DNA from: Verrucomicrobiota bacterium
GTDB taxonomy: Bacteria > Verrucomicrobiota > Verrucomicrobiia > Limisphaerales > UBA1319
Direction of reading: 5' to 3'
DNA: 64,000 nt
Assembly (NCBI GenBank): GCA_022711435.1
Contig: JAKLFB010000009.1
Span: forward strand, 1-64,000
Position numbers and translations under genes: made by a program. This document shows, one piece after another, positions 34,250 through 42,937 of this stretch; positions within the stretch are counted from its first letter, which is position 1, and each line of letters begins with the position of its first letter. The notes below the pieces were generated by a model that was given only the letters and a program-made list of their open reading frames with translations, was not told where the DNA came from and ran no database searches.

Positions 34250-35869
34250 ATGCGACCAGGCATGCAAATGGGGCCGCTGACGCCCGAGGATCTCCAGCGG
34301 CGGATGCAGGAATGGATGCGGCAGTGGCCCGGGATGGGGCTGGGAGCCCGGCCGGCGGCAGCCGAGCCGGCTGGCGAGGGGGCGGATCCGGCCGAGGAGC
34401 CCAAGGCGGCGGCGTTCCAGTTCGATTACCGGCCCAAGGAGGTCAAGGCGCACCTGGACCGGTTCGTGATTCGCCAGGAGGAGGCCAAGCGGGTGCTGAG
34501 CGTCGCCCTCTGCGATCACTACCATCAGGTCCGGCTGGCCCTGGCCGGCCAGGAGCAGGCCCAATACGCCAAGCAGAACATCCTGCTGATCGGCCCGACC
34601 GGCGTCGGCAAGACCTACCTCATCCGCAGCCTGGCGGACCTGATCGGCGTGCCATTCGTGAAGGCCGACGCCACCAAGTTCTCGGAGACGGGGTATGTGG
34701 GGGGGGACGTCGAGGATCTGGTGCGCGACCTGCTCCGGCGGGCGGACGGCGACGTGACCCGGGCGCAGCACGGGATCATCTACATCGACGAGATCGACAA
34801 GATCGCGGCGGCGGCGGGGATGACGGGGCGGGACGTGAGCGGGCGCGGGGTGCAGATCAACCTGCTCAAGCTGATGGAGGAGACCGAGGTGCCGTCGCGG
34901 GCGCCGAACGATCTGGCGGGGCAGCTGCAGGCGATGATGGAGATGACGCAGCGGGGAGGGCGGCGCCCGCCGGCCACGATCAACACGCGGCACATCCTGT
35001 TCGTGGTGAGCGGGGCGTTCGACGGCCTCGAAGCCCTGGTGCGCCGCCGGCTGCGCGAGGCGGTCGTCGGCTTCGCCGCCCGGGGGCCCGCGTCGCTCAC
35101 CTCCGAGCAGGTGCTGGGCCAGGCGCGGACCCGGGATTTCATCGAGTATGGATTCGAGCCCGAGTTCATCGGGCGGCTGCCGGTGCGTGTCTACTGCCAC
35201 CCGCTGACGACGGACGACCTGTTCCAGATCCTGCAATCGTCCGAAGGCAGCATCATCCGGCAATACGAGCAGACGTTCGGGGCCTACGGGATCGAGGTGC
35301 TCTTCCAGGAGGAGGGTCTGCGGCGGATCGCCGAGCGGGCCGCCGGCGAGCAGACCGGCGCCCGGGGGCTGATGACGGTGTGTGAGCGGGTTTTTCGCGA
35401 TTTCAAGTTCGAGCTGCCCTCGACGGGCATCCGGCGGTTCTCGGTCACGCGCGAGCTGGTGGACGAGCCGGAGCGGGCGCTGCCGGCGCTGCTGGCCAGC
35501 CAGCAGGTCCAGGAGCAGCAGCTCGCCCGGCAGGTGGTCGAGGAGTTCGCCGACCGGTTCGAGCGCAGCCATGGCCTGCGCCTGGCCTTCACACCCGCCG
35601 CCATCGAGCGGCTCATCGCCCGGGCCGACGAGCAGGGCGTCTCCGTGCGCGACCTCTGCGCCGAGCGGTTTCGGGATTACCAGTTCGGGCTCCGCTTGAT
35701 CGCGCGCAACACCGGCCAGCAGCGGTTCGAGGTGGACGCGGACGCCGTCGAGCGCCCGGACCGGGTGCTCAGCGACTGGGTGGTGGCCAGCTACCGCCAG
35801 CCCGGCGCATCCCCCGCCGCCCCGGGCCCGCCCCCGGCGGCCGGGGACGCCCCGGAATCCACCGATTAA
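34250..35869 (+). CDS. ClpX-like AAA+ unfoldase with duplicated C-terminal small domain
   Basis: A 539-residue protein. After about 50 residues without the ClpX zinc domain comes a ClpX AAA+ module: Walker A GPTGVGKT, ADATKFSETGYVGGDVEDLVRDLL, Walker B IIYIDEIDKIA, GRDVSGRGVQINLLKLME and the arginine-finger region YGFEPEFIGRLPV. VGF in REAVVGFAARG occupies the position of the IGF ClpP-docking loop. The small domain (YGIEVLFQEEGLRRIAE...FRDFKFELPSTGIRRFSV...PERAL) appears to be followed by a second copy (HGLRLAFTPAAIERLIA...FRDYQFGLRLIA...RFEVDADAVERPDRVL). SD GGGAG and a CACTATAGTG palindrome precede the ATG. Probably an ATP-driven protein-remodelling enzyme; partner unknown. Confidence 0.85.
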   Translation: MRPGMQMGPLTPEDLQRRMQEWMRQWPGMGLGARPAAAEPAGEGADPAEEPKAAAFQFDYRPKEVKAHLDRFVIRQEEAKRVLSVALCDHYHQVRLALAGQEQAQYAKQNILLIGPTGVGKTYLIRSLADLIGVPFVKADATKFSETGYVGGDVEDLVRDLLRRADGDVTRAQHGIIYIDEIDKIAAAAGMTGRDVSGRGVQINLLKLMEETEVPSRAPNDLAGQLQAMMEMTQRGGRRPPATINTRHILFVVSGAFDGLEALVRRRLREAVVGFAARGPASLTSEQVLGQARTRDFIEYGFEPEFIGRLPVRVYCHPLTTDDLFQILQSSEGSIIRQYEQTFGAYGIEVLFQEEGLRRIAERAAGEQTGARGLMTVCERVFRDFKFELPSTGIRRFSVTRELVDEPERALPALLASQQVQEQQLARQVVEEFADRFERSHGLRLAFTPAAIERLIARADEQGVSVRDLCAERFRDYQFGLRLIARNTGQQRFEVDADAVERPDRVLSDWVVASYRQPGASPAAPGPPPAAGDAPESTD

Positions 35870-36004
35870 AAGACATTGCTTTCTTCTTCGGGCTGCATTA
35901 GGCAATGGCTGCGTTCCGGCAGGGCGGCGGCCCCGCCGGCGCAGCCGGCCCGGGCCAGGCGGCTCCGGGGTGGAGCGGAGGCAGGATGCTGGGAGTGGAT
36001 TGAT

Positions 36005-37330
36005 ATGCACGAGTTCAAGTACGTCAACGGCAAGCTGGCCTGCGAGAACGTGTCGGTGGACGCCCTGGCGCGCGCCCACGGGACGCCGCTCTACGTCTAC
36101 TCGCAAGGGACGCTCGCCCGGCATTTCCAGCGGCTGGACGCCGCCTGGGCGGCCGTGCCGCACGGCATCTGCTTCGCGGTGAAATCCAACTCGAACCTGG
36201 CCGTGCTCCGGGTGCTGGCGAATCTCGGCAGCGGCTTCGACGTCGTGAGCGAGGGCGAGCTGCGGCGGGTCTGCGCCGCGGGCGGGAACCCCGGCACCTG
36301 CATTTTCGCCGGAGTCGGCAAGACGCAGGCAGAGATCGATTACGCCCTGCAGCAGGAGATCTACGCGTTCAACGTGGAGAGCGAGGCGGAGCTGGAGCGG
36401 ATCGACCGGCTGGCGGCGCGCCGCGGGAAGGCCGCCCCGGTCGCGCTGCGGGTGAACCCGAACGTGGATGCGCTGACCCACGCGAAGATCACCACGGGGA
36501 CCTACCTCAACAAGTTCGGCATCCCGCTCGAGGAGATCCGCGGCCTGGCGGCCCGGGCGCGCAGGCTCAAGCACGTGCGGATCCGCGGCCTGCAGATGCA
36601 CATCGGATCCCAGATCTCGGAGGCCAAGCCGTTCGCCGTGGCGGCGCGCAAGGTGGTCCCGCTCATCCAGGAGCTCAAGAAGGATCATCCGCTGGAGTTT
36701 TTCAGCGCCGGGGGCGGGCTGGGCATCGTCTACGAGGCCGCCCTCGAGAGCGGGGCCGAGGCCTGGTGGGAGTCCCCGGCCGCCCGGCAGCAGCTGACAG
36801 CGGTCGATCACGCGGCGGACCTCGTGCCGATGCTCGAGCCGCTGGGCCTGCGGATCCTGCTCGAGCCGGGCCGGTTCATCGCGGGCAACGCCGGCATCCT
36901 CGTCACCCGGGTCGAGTACGTGAAGCGGATGGGGTCGAAGACGTTCGTGATTGTGGATGCCGCGATGAACGACCTGGTGCGGCCGGCGTTCTACGACGCC
37001 TATCACGAGATCGTGCCGGTGGCGGCGCGCAATGGCGCGATGGTGGCCTGCGACGTGGTGGGGCCGGTCTGCGAATCGAGCGATTACTTCGCCAGGAACC
37101 GGAGGCTGCCCCGGGTCCAGGAGGGGGATCTCCTGGCGGTGATGAGCGCCGGTGCCTACGGGTTCTCGATGGCCTCGAACTACAACACGCGGCCGCTGCC
37201 CGCCGAGGTGCTGGTGCACGGCCGGCTGGCGGCGGTGGCCCGGTTCCGCCAATACCTGCCCCGCATCTGGGAGGCCGAGAAGCTGCCCCGGTGGCTGAAG
37301 TTCCAGCGGCTCCCGCCCACGCGGCCCTGA
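36005..37330 (+). CDS. lysA: Diaminopimelate decarboxylase
   Basis: A 441-residue PLP enzyme that makes L-lysine from meso-diaminopimelate. FAVKSNSNLAVLRVLANLGSGFDVVSEGEL holds the PLP lysine; MHIGSQ, the glycine-rich SAGGGLGI, EPGRFIAGNAG, and the C-terminal GPVCESSDYFA and SAGAYGFSMASNYN are family signatures. The ATG at 36005 gives MHEFKYVNGKLACENVSV, the usual start; the upstream open frame is GC-rich non-coding sequence. It lies 135 bp after the ClpX-like gene and is followed by corA after 23 bp. Confidence 0.95.
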   Translation: MHEFKYVNGKLACENVSVDALARAHGTPLYVYSQGTLARHFQRLDAAWAAVPHGICFAVKSNSNLAVLRVLANLGSGFDVVSEGELRRVCAAGGNPGTCIFAGVGKTQAEIDYALQQEIYAFNVESEAELERIDRLAARRGKAAPVALRVNPNVDALTHAKITTGTYLNKFGIPLEEIRGLAARARRLKHVRIRGLQMHIGSQISEAKPFAVAARKVVPLIQELKKDHPLEFFSAGGGLGIVYEAALESGAEAWWESPAARQQLTAVDHAADLVPMLEPLGLRILLEPGRFIAGNAGILVTRVEYVKRMGSKTFVIVDAAMNDLVRPAFYDAYHEIVPVAARNGAMVACDVVGPVCESSDYFARNRRLPRVQEGDLLAVMSAGAYGFSMASNYNTRPLPAEVLVHGRLAAVARFRQYLPRIWEAEKLPRWLKFQRLPPTRP

Positions 37331-37353
37331 ATCAAATCTCCCAGGCCCCGATC

Positions 37354-38352
37354 ATGGTCCGGTCCTTCGCCTTCACCACCCAGGGACGCCTGCACAGCAA
37401 GGACCTCGAGGTCTTTCTGATGCCGACCCTGCTGGCGGACACCAACCTGTTCCTCTGGGTCGACCTGGAGAATCCGACCGCCGAAGAGGCGAAGTATTTC
37501 CTCGAGGACGTGTTCCACTTCCACCCCCTGTCGATCGAGGACTGCGTCGCCGAGAGCTCGGCGCCGAAAGTCGAGGAGTACCTCCCCAAGGAGGACGACC
37601 GGTTCACGCCCTATCTGTTCATCGTGGTCCACGCGGTCGACTACAGCCGCAAGGACGGCGTGTTCGCGACGCGGGAGCTGGACTTCTTCCTCGGGAAGCA
37701 CTTTCTGGTGACCTATCACATGACGCCGCTCAAGAGCATCCAGGCGGTCGAGGAGCGGTGCCTGCGGAGCAACGTGCACATCGCGCGGGCGCCGGACCGC
37801 GTCGCGCACTCGCTCCTGGACAGCATCGTGGACAACTACAAGCCGGCGCTCGAGGAGCTGTCGATCGAGATTGCGGAGCTGGAGGCGCACGTGCTGCGGA
37901 ATCCAACCCACCAGACGCTCAACAAGATCATCCAGATCAAGAAAGAGGTGCTCCACCTGCGCCAGATCATCGGCCCGCAGCGCGAGGTCCTCGCCCGGTT
38001 CGCCCAGGGCGAGTTCAAGCTGATCCGGGCGCACCTGGTGCCGTACTACCGGGACGTCTACGACGGGCTGTTCCACATCAGCGAGCAGGCCCAGGGCTAC
38101 ACCGACTCGCTCACCGGGATCCTCCAGGTCTACCTCAGCATGTCCTCCAACCGGACCGGCGAGATCATCAAGCTCCTCACCCTCATCACGATCATCACCA
38201 CCCCGGCCCTGCTGGTGGGCACGTGGTACGGGATGAATTTCAAGCACATGCCCGAGCTCGGCTGGCCGTGGGGCTACGCGTCGATCGCCGGCATCACGCT
38301 CGCCAGCACGCTGGGGGTAATCCTCTATTTTCGCCGCCGAGGATGGCTTTGA
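37354..38352 (+). CDS. corA: CorA-family magnesium/cobalt transporter
   Basis: A 332-residue divalent-cation channel. A long cytoplasmic domain rich in acidic and helical segments (EELSIEIAELEAHVLRN, IIQIKKEVLHLRQIIGPQREVL) precedes two C-terminal membrane helices, the first followed by the selectivity motif YGMNF and a periplasmic loop with MPELGWPWGY. Its last ten bases overlap the histidine-kinase start. The link to the adjacent two-component genes is positional only. Confidence 0.93.
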   Translation: MVRSFAFTTQGRLHSKDLEVFLMPTLLADTNLFLWVDLENPTAEEAKYFLEDVFHFHPLSIEDCVAESSAPKVEEYLPKEDDRFTPYLFIVVHAVDYSRKDGVFATRELDFFLGKHFLVTYHMTPLKSIQAVEERCLRSNVHIARAPDRVAHSLLDSIVDNYKPALEELSIEIAELEAHVLRNPTHQTLNKIIQIKKEVLHLRQIIGPQREVLARFAQGEFKLIRAHLVPYYRDVYDGLFHISEQAQGYTDSLTGILQVYLSMSSNRTGEIIKLLTLITIITTPALLVGTWYGMNFKHMPELGWPWGYASIAGITLASTLGVILYFRRRGWL

Positions 38353-39647
38353 CCGGAAACAACAGCTCCGCCGCCCCCCCGCCGGCCGCCCCGGCTGCGG
38401 GCGCCAAGTCGGGCTTTCTGGACAAGGTCCTCGGCCGGATCGACCGCCTGCACGGCGAGGGCCTGCAGGCCGTGGTCCAGCGCCTGGCCCGCGAGCGCCG
38501 GTTCCTGGAGATGCTTTTCGACGCGATCGAAGACGGCGTCCTGGTGGCGGATTCGGAGGGGCGCATCGCCTATTTCAACCGCGCGGCCACACGGCTGGTG
38601 GGCGTCACTCGAGAGACCGCCGAGAGCCATGGGCTGATCCGGTTCCTGCCGGGGCTTGATTGGGACAAGGTGCGGGCGCGGGGGATGGCCGGGGAGGAGA
38701 GCGTCTGGCGCCAGGAATTCGAGGTGTCGTATCCCCGGTCCCGGTACCTGCGGCTCTACGGCGCTCCACTCGAAGGCGGGTCGGCCGGGAAGGAGGTCCT
38801 GGTCCTGATCCTGCACGACGCGACCGAGGCGCGGCAGAAGACGTTCGAGGCGATCGAAAGCGAGCGGATCCAGGCGCTCACGCTCCTGGCGGCCAGCGTC
38901 GCCCATGAGATCGGCAACCCGCTCAACGCATTGAACATCCACACCCAGCTCATGGAGCGGGAGCTGCGCCGCCTGCGGGCCTGGGCGGCCGAGGGCCCGG
39001 CGCCCGGGCGCGGGCGGGGCCGGCGGCCCGCCGGGCTCGAGGGAGCCGAAGCGCAGGCTCATCTGGACCGGCTGCAGCAATTCCTGGGCGTGGCGAAGGG
39101 CGAGATCGCGCGGCTGGACTACATCGTGACCCAGTTCCTGCAGGCGATCCGGCCCGTGCCGCCGCGCTTCCAGCCGTGCTCGATCAACACGGTGGCCGCC
39201 TCGACGCTCGAGCTGCTGGGGCCCGAGCTGGAGAATCGCGGCCTGACCGTGAGCCAGCGCCTGGCCGACTCTCTGCCCATGGCGCCGCTCGATCCCGCGC
39301 AGATCCAGCAGGTCCTGGTCAACCTGATCAAGAACGCGATGCAATCGATGACCCGGGGCGGGGTGCTGACCCTCCAGACCGGGACGGCGGGCGACGGCGT
39401 CTGGGTCAGCGTCGAGGACACCGGCGGGGGGATCGCGCCCGAGATGATCCACCGGATCTTCGAGCCCTACTACACCACCAAGCAGCGGGGGACCGGCCTG
39501 GGGCTGATGATCGTGCAGCGCATTGTCCGGGAGCACCACGGGCGGATCGACATCCAGAGCCGGGTCGGCCACGGCACGGCCTTCCGGGTCTGGCTGCCGG
39601 CGCGCGAGCCCGGCCCGCCCCTGCTCGAGGAGCGTCTCGATGGCTGA
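38343..39647 (+). CDS. NtrB-like sensor histidine kinase with PAS domain
   Basis: A 434-residue soluble histidine kinase. No membrane segments are evident. A PAS domain spans about residues 52-160 (MLFDAIEDGVLVADSEGRIAYFNRAATRLVG). The phosphoacceptor is H188 in SVAHEIGNPLNALN, followed by an alanine/glycine/arginine-rich insert (about 215-240) and the HATPase domain with NLIKNAMQSM, VEDTGGGIAPEM and TGLGLMIVQRIV. It overlaps corA upstream and the response regulator downstream (ATGGCTGA), so it is the cognate kinase of the NtrC-like regulator. The signal is unknown and presumably cytoplasmic. Confidence 0.92.
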   Translation: MALTGNNSSAAPPPAAPAAGAKSGFLDKVLGRIDRLHGEGLQAVVQRLARERRFLEMLFDAIEDGVLVADSEGRIAYFNRAATRLVGVTRETAESHGLIRFLPGLDWDKVRARGMAGEESVWRQEFEVSYPRSRYLRLYGAPLEGGSAGKEVLVLILHDATEARQKTFEAIESERIQALTLLAASVAHEIGNPLNALNIHTQLMERELRRLRAWAAEGPAPGRGRGRRPAGLEGAEAQAHLDRLQQFLGVAKGEIARLDYIVTQFLQAIRPVPPRFQPCSINTVAASTLELLGPELENRGLTVSQRLADSLPMAPLDPAQIQQVLVNLIKNAMQSMTRGGVLTLQTGTAGDGVWVSVEDTGGGIAPEMIHRIFEPYYTTKQRGTGLGLMIVQRIVREHHGRIDIQSRVGHGTAFRVWLPAREPGPPLLEERLDG

Positions 39648-41031
39648 CACCAAACCGATGCTCCTGATCGTGGATGACGAGAAGCCGACGCGGGACGGGC
39701 TGCGGGCCGCGCTCGAGGACCGCTACGACATCTATGTGGCCGAGGACGCCGCCGCCGCGATGGACCTGCTCGAGCGGGAGACCTTCACCGTCCTGCTGAC
39801 CGACCTGCGCCTGCCGCGCGAGGACGGCCTGAAGCTGATCGGGCGCGCCAAATCGCTGCCGCGCCCGCCGGTCTGCATCCTGATGACCGCCTACGGATCG
39901 GAGGAGATCGCGGCCGAGGCCATGAGGCAGGGAGCGGATGATTACGTGGCCAAGGGGCGCCTCCAGATCGAGGAGCTCGAGATGCGGATCGCGCGCGCCT
40001 TGCGGCATCAGAAGCTCGAGGCGGAGAACGTCGAGCTCCGCCAGCAGCTCGACACCCACTACGGCCTCGAGCAGATCATCGGGCAATCGGCCCCGATGCG
40101 CGAGGTGATCGAGATCGTCCGGCAGGTGGCGCCCACGCGGGCGACGGTTCTGATCGAGGGCGAGAGCGGGACGGGCAAGGAGCTGGTGGCGCGGGCGCTG
40201 CACCAGCTCAGCCCCCGGGCCCGCATGCCGCTGGTGGCGGTGCACTGCGCAGCGCTCTCCCCCACGCTGCTCGAAAGCGAGCTGTTCGGGCACGAGAAAG
40301 GGGCGTTCACCGGCGCCCACGAGCGCCGGATCGGCCGGTTCGAGCAGGCCCAGGGCGGGACGCTGTTCCTGGACGAGATCGGGGAGATCGACGCGGCCTT
40401 GCAGGTCAAGCTGCTCCGGTTCCTGGGCGAGCGGACCTTCGAGCGAGTGGGATCCAACCGGACGCTGACGGCCGACGTCCGGCTGGTCGCGGCGACCAAC
40501 AAGAACCTGCGCCGGCTGGTCGAGACGGGCGCGTTCCGCGAGGACCTCTTCTTCCGCCTGGCGGTGGTCGAGATCGTCCTGCCGCCGCTGCGAGAGCGGC
40601 TCGAGGACCTGCCCTTGCTGGCGCGCCAGTTCCTGCGCGAGTTCGCGCGCGAGAACGGCAAGCCCGTCCGGGAGTGGACCCCCGAGGCCCTGGAGGCCCT
40701 CCTCGCCTACCGCTGGCCGGGCAATGTCCGCGAGCTGCGCACAGCGCTCGAACACGCGGTGGTCATGGGGCGCGGCGACCGGATCGCCGTCCGGGACCTG
40801 CCCCCGGCGCTCCGCGCGGCGCCCGGCGCCGGAGAGGGAGGGCCCAAGGCGATCCAAGCGACGGCGCCCGCCGGGACGGGAACTCTGAACTTGCGCGAGG
40901 CGGAGAAGCGGATGATCATCCAGGCGCTCGAGGCGGCCGGCGGCAGCCGGACCGAGGCGGCGCGGCAGCTGGGGATCAGCCGGCGGACATTGCACCGCAA
41001 ACTGCATGGGCTTCAACTGGAGGGTAATTGA
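39640..41031 (+). CDS. Sigma-54-dependent NtrC-family response regulator
   Basis: A 463-residue activator. The receiver domain has acidic D12/D13 and phosphoacceptor D55 in LLTDLRLPREDG, with T-A in LMTAYGS and a lysine at about 105 that is followed by glycine instead of the usual proline. The AAA+ domain has GESGTGKE (Walker A), the sigma-54-contacting loop EKGAFTGAHE, LFLDEIGEID (Walker B) and RWPGNVREL. A Fis-type helix-turn-helix (GGSRTEAARQLGISRRTLHRKL) ends the protein. It is coupled with the kinase upstream and the glycosyltransferase downstream, so membrane glycosylation or envelope genes could be targets. Confidence 0.93.
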   Translation: MADTKPMLLIVDDEKPTRDGLRAALEDRYDIYVAEDAAAAMDLLERETFTVLLTDLRLPREDGLKLIGRAKSLPRPPVCILMTAYGSEEIAAEAMRQGADDYVAKGRLQIEELEMRIARALRHQKLEAENVELRQQLDTHYGLEQIIGQSAPMREVIEIVRQVAPTRATVLIEGESGTGKELVARALHQLSPRARMPLVAVHCAALSPTLLESELFGHEKGAFTGAHERRIGRFEQAQGGTLFLDEIGEIDAALQVKLLRFLGERTFERVGSNRTLTADVRLVAATNKNLRRLVETGAFREDLFFRLAVVEIVLPPLRERLEDLPLLARQFLREFARENGKPVREWTPEALEALLAYRWPGNVRELRTALEHAVVMGRGDRIAVRDLPPALRAAPGAGEGGPKAIQATAPAGTGTLNLREAEKRMIIQALEAAGGSRTEAARQLGISRRTLHRKLHGLQLEGN

Positions 41032-42809
41032 TGCTGCCTGGCATTCAAAACTGGATCTACAAGCTCGAGGAGGGCGCCAGCGTCCGCTGGATCAAGCGGA
41101 TCACCTTGTTCCTGGCGATCCTCGGCGGCGTCGTCTTCTACGACCTGCGCGAATACCGCCAATTCACGGCGCCCGAGGCCATGGACACAGCGCAGCTGGC
41201 GCGGAACCTGGCCGAGGGGCGCGGGTTCACGACGCTGTTCGTGCGCCCGCTGAGCCTGCACCTGGTGCAGTCCCATCTCCAGCGGCCCGACGCTTTGTTG
41301 CGGGACGGCCACCCCGACCTGGCCCATCCACCCCTGTATCCGCTCATGCTGGCCGCCCTCATGAAAGCGGCCCCGATGCCCGCCGCGGTCCCGCCCGACC
41401 GCAAGTTCGATCGATACCCGGGCGATTTCCGGATCGCCTGGTTCAACCAGTTCTGGTTCCTGGCCGGGGTCGCGCTCGTGTTCCGGCTGGGCCGGAAGCT
41501 GTTCAACCCGTCCGTCGCGTGGCTGGCGGCGGGGCTGATGCTGGGATCGGACGTCTTTTGGCGGTTCAGCGTGTCGGGGCTGTCCACCTCCTTCCTGGTG
41601 GCGCTGTTTCTGGTGCTGGCGCTGGCGCTGGTGCGGGTCGAGCGGGCCGAGCGCGAGGAGGACCGCGGCGCAGGCTGGTTCTTCTGCCGGGCGATCTGGG
41701 TGGGCCTGCTCCTGGGCCTGGGGGCGCTGACCCGCTATTCGTTCGCCTGGCTGGCGGCGCCGGTCGCCCTCTTCTTCTTCTGGTTCGCGCCCCGGCGGCG
41801 GGGGCTGCTCATCCCGGTGGCTCTGCTGGTGATGGGGCTCCTTTGGACTCCCTGGCTCTACCGAAATTACCGCTTGAGCGGCGCGCTGTTCGGCACCGCC
41901 GGATACGCCCTCTACATGGACACCGCGAGCTATCCCGGCACCACTCTCGAACGGTCCGTCCACCCCGATCCGGCCAAGATCAACCTCTTCTCGATCGACG
42001 ACCAGCTCCGGAAGCTGACCACCAACGGCCAGCGAGTCATCCAGGACAGCCTGCCGCGGCTCGGCGGCAACTGGATCACCGCCTTCTTCCTGGCGGGGCT
42101 GCTGGTGCCTTTCCGCCAGGTTGCCGCGTCTCGAATCCGGCTGTTCGTGGTCTGCTGTCTGCCGCTGATGGCGCTGGTCCAGGCCATGGGAAGAACCTAC
42201 CTGAGCCAATGGACGCCGGACATCAACTCCGAGAATTTCCTGGTGATCGCCGCGCCGGTGGTTTTCGTGCTGGGGGCGGGGATGTTTCACTGGCTGCTGG
42301 AGCGGCTGCAGATGCCGTTCCCGCCGCTGCGCCGGTGGGTGGTTGTGGGCGCGGGCCTGGTGTTCTGCGCGCCGCTCTGGCTGACGCTCCTGCCTCCCCG
42401 GCAATCGCACATGGCGTATCCGCCCTATTACCCATGGCTGATCCAGCAGATGACGGGGCTGATGCGCCCCGATGAGCTCATGATGAGCGACATGCCGTGG
42501 GCGACCGCCTGGTACGGCAACCGCCAATGCCTCTGGCTGACCGTCAATCCCGATCAGGACTTTTACGCCATCAACGACTTCCAAAAGCCGGTCAAAGGCC
42601 TGATGCTCGGGCCGGTGATCCTCGAGCAGCCGTTCCTGTCGCAGTTGATCAAGGGGGACGAGCGGGCCTGGGGGCAGTTCATCCTGCGCACCGCCGTCCA
42701 GGGCCGAATCCCCCCCGGATTCCCTCTGCGCCACGTCTGGACCAAGCTGCTGCCCGATTATTTGTTTTTGGCGGATTTCGAACGCTGGAGCGGTCTGGAC
42801 CGTCAATAG
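41031..42809 (+). CDS. GT39-like polytopic membrane glycosyltransferase (PMT/ArnT type)
   Basis: About 592 residues. The ATG at 41031 overlaps the regulator stop (TGATG) and is preceded by GGAGG at 8 bases. An N-terminal helix is followed by a periplasmic loop with EAMDTAQLARNLAEGRGFTT and DGHPDLAHPPLYPLMLA, the D/E-containing motif typical of ArnT/PMT (GT83/GT39) enzymes that take sugars from polyprenyl-phosphate donors. Around ten membrane segments follow, then a C-terminal periplasmic domain. It likely glycosylates a protein or lipid at the periplasmic face. It precedes the exopolysaccharide export cluster, from which it is separated by a promoter-like region. Confidence 0.8.
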   Translation: MLPGIQNWIYKLEEGASVRWIKRITLFLAILGGVVFYDLREYRQFTAPEAMDTAQLARNLAEGRGFTTLFVRPLSLHLVQSHLQRPDALLRDGHPDLAHPPLYPLMLAALMKAAPMPAAVPPDRKFDRYPGDFRIAWFNQFWFLAGVALVFRLGRKLFNPSVAWLAAGLMLGSDVFWRFSVSGLSTSFLVALFLVLALALVRVERAEREEDRGAGWFFCRAIWVGLLLGLGALTRYSFAWLAAPVALFFFWFAPRRRGLLIPVALLVMGLLWTPWLYRNYRLSGALFGTAGYALYMDTASYPGTTLERSVHPDPAKINLFSIDDQLRKLTTNGQRVIQDSLPRLGGNWITAFFLAGLLVPFRQVAASRIRLFVVCCLPLMALVQAMGRTYLSQWTPDINSENFLVIAAPVVFVLGAGMFHWLLERLQMPFPPLRRWVVVGAGLVFCAPLWLTLLPPRQSHMAYPPYYPWLIQQMTGLMRPDELMMSDMPWATAWYGNRQCLWLTVNPDQDFYAINDFQKPVKGLMLGPVILEQPFLSQLIKGDERAWGQFILRTAVQGRIPPGFPLRHVWTKLLPDYLFLADFERWSGLDRQ

Positions 42810-42853
42810 GAATTGGTCGGATCCGTGCCCGGCGGAAAAGCGGTGATTTATGT

Positions 42854-42882
42854 TTGACAATTCCTTGCAGGAACCGTAGAAG
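42854..42882 (+). promoter_or_regulatory. Candidate sigma-70-type promoter with palindromic operator in its spacer
   Basis: TTGACA (42854-42859) and TAGAAG (42877-42882) are separated by 17 bp, 56 bp before the outer-membrane protein start. The spacer contains the perfect palindrome TTCCT-TGC-AGGAA (42861-42873), well placed for a repressor. The -35 is consensus, the -10 matches four of six bases. The only feature between the glycosyltransferase gene and the export cluster. Confidence 0.45.
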
Positions 42883-42937
42883 TGACCATAATTTCTGAAT
42901 GCTGACTTAGGGCGAAACCAGTGAATTGAAAAAAGTT

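Noticed and set aside
34235..37252. 1005-residue minus-strand open frame
   Set aside because: Antisense to the ClpX-like and lysA genes; composition is histidine/arginine/leucine-rich as expected of a shadow frame.
42853..42872. Sigma-54 promoter before the outer-membrane protein gene
   Set aside because: TTGACA-N5-TTGCA lacks the essential GG of the -24 element, and a sigma-70 reading with 17-bp spacing fits better.
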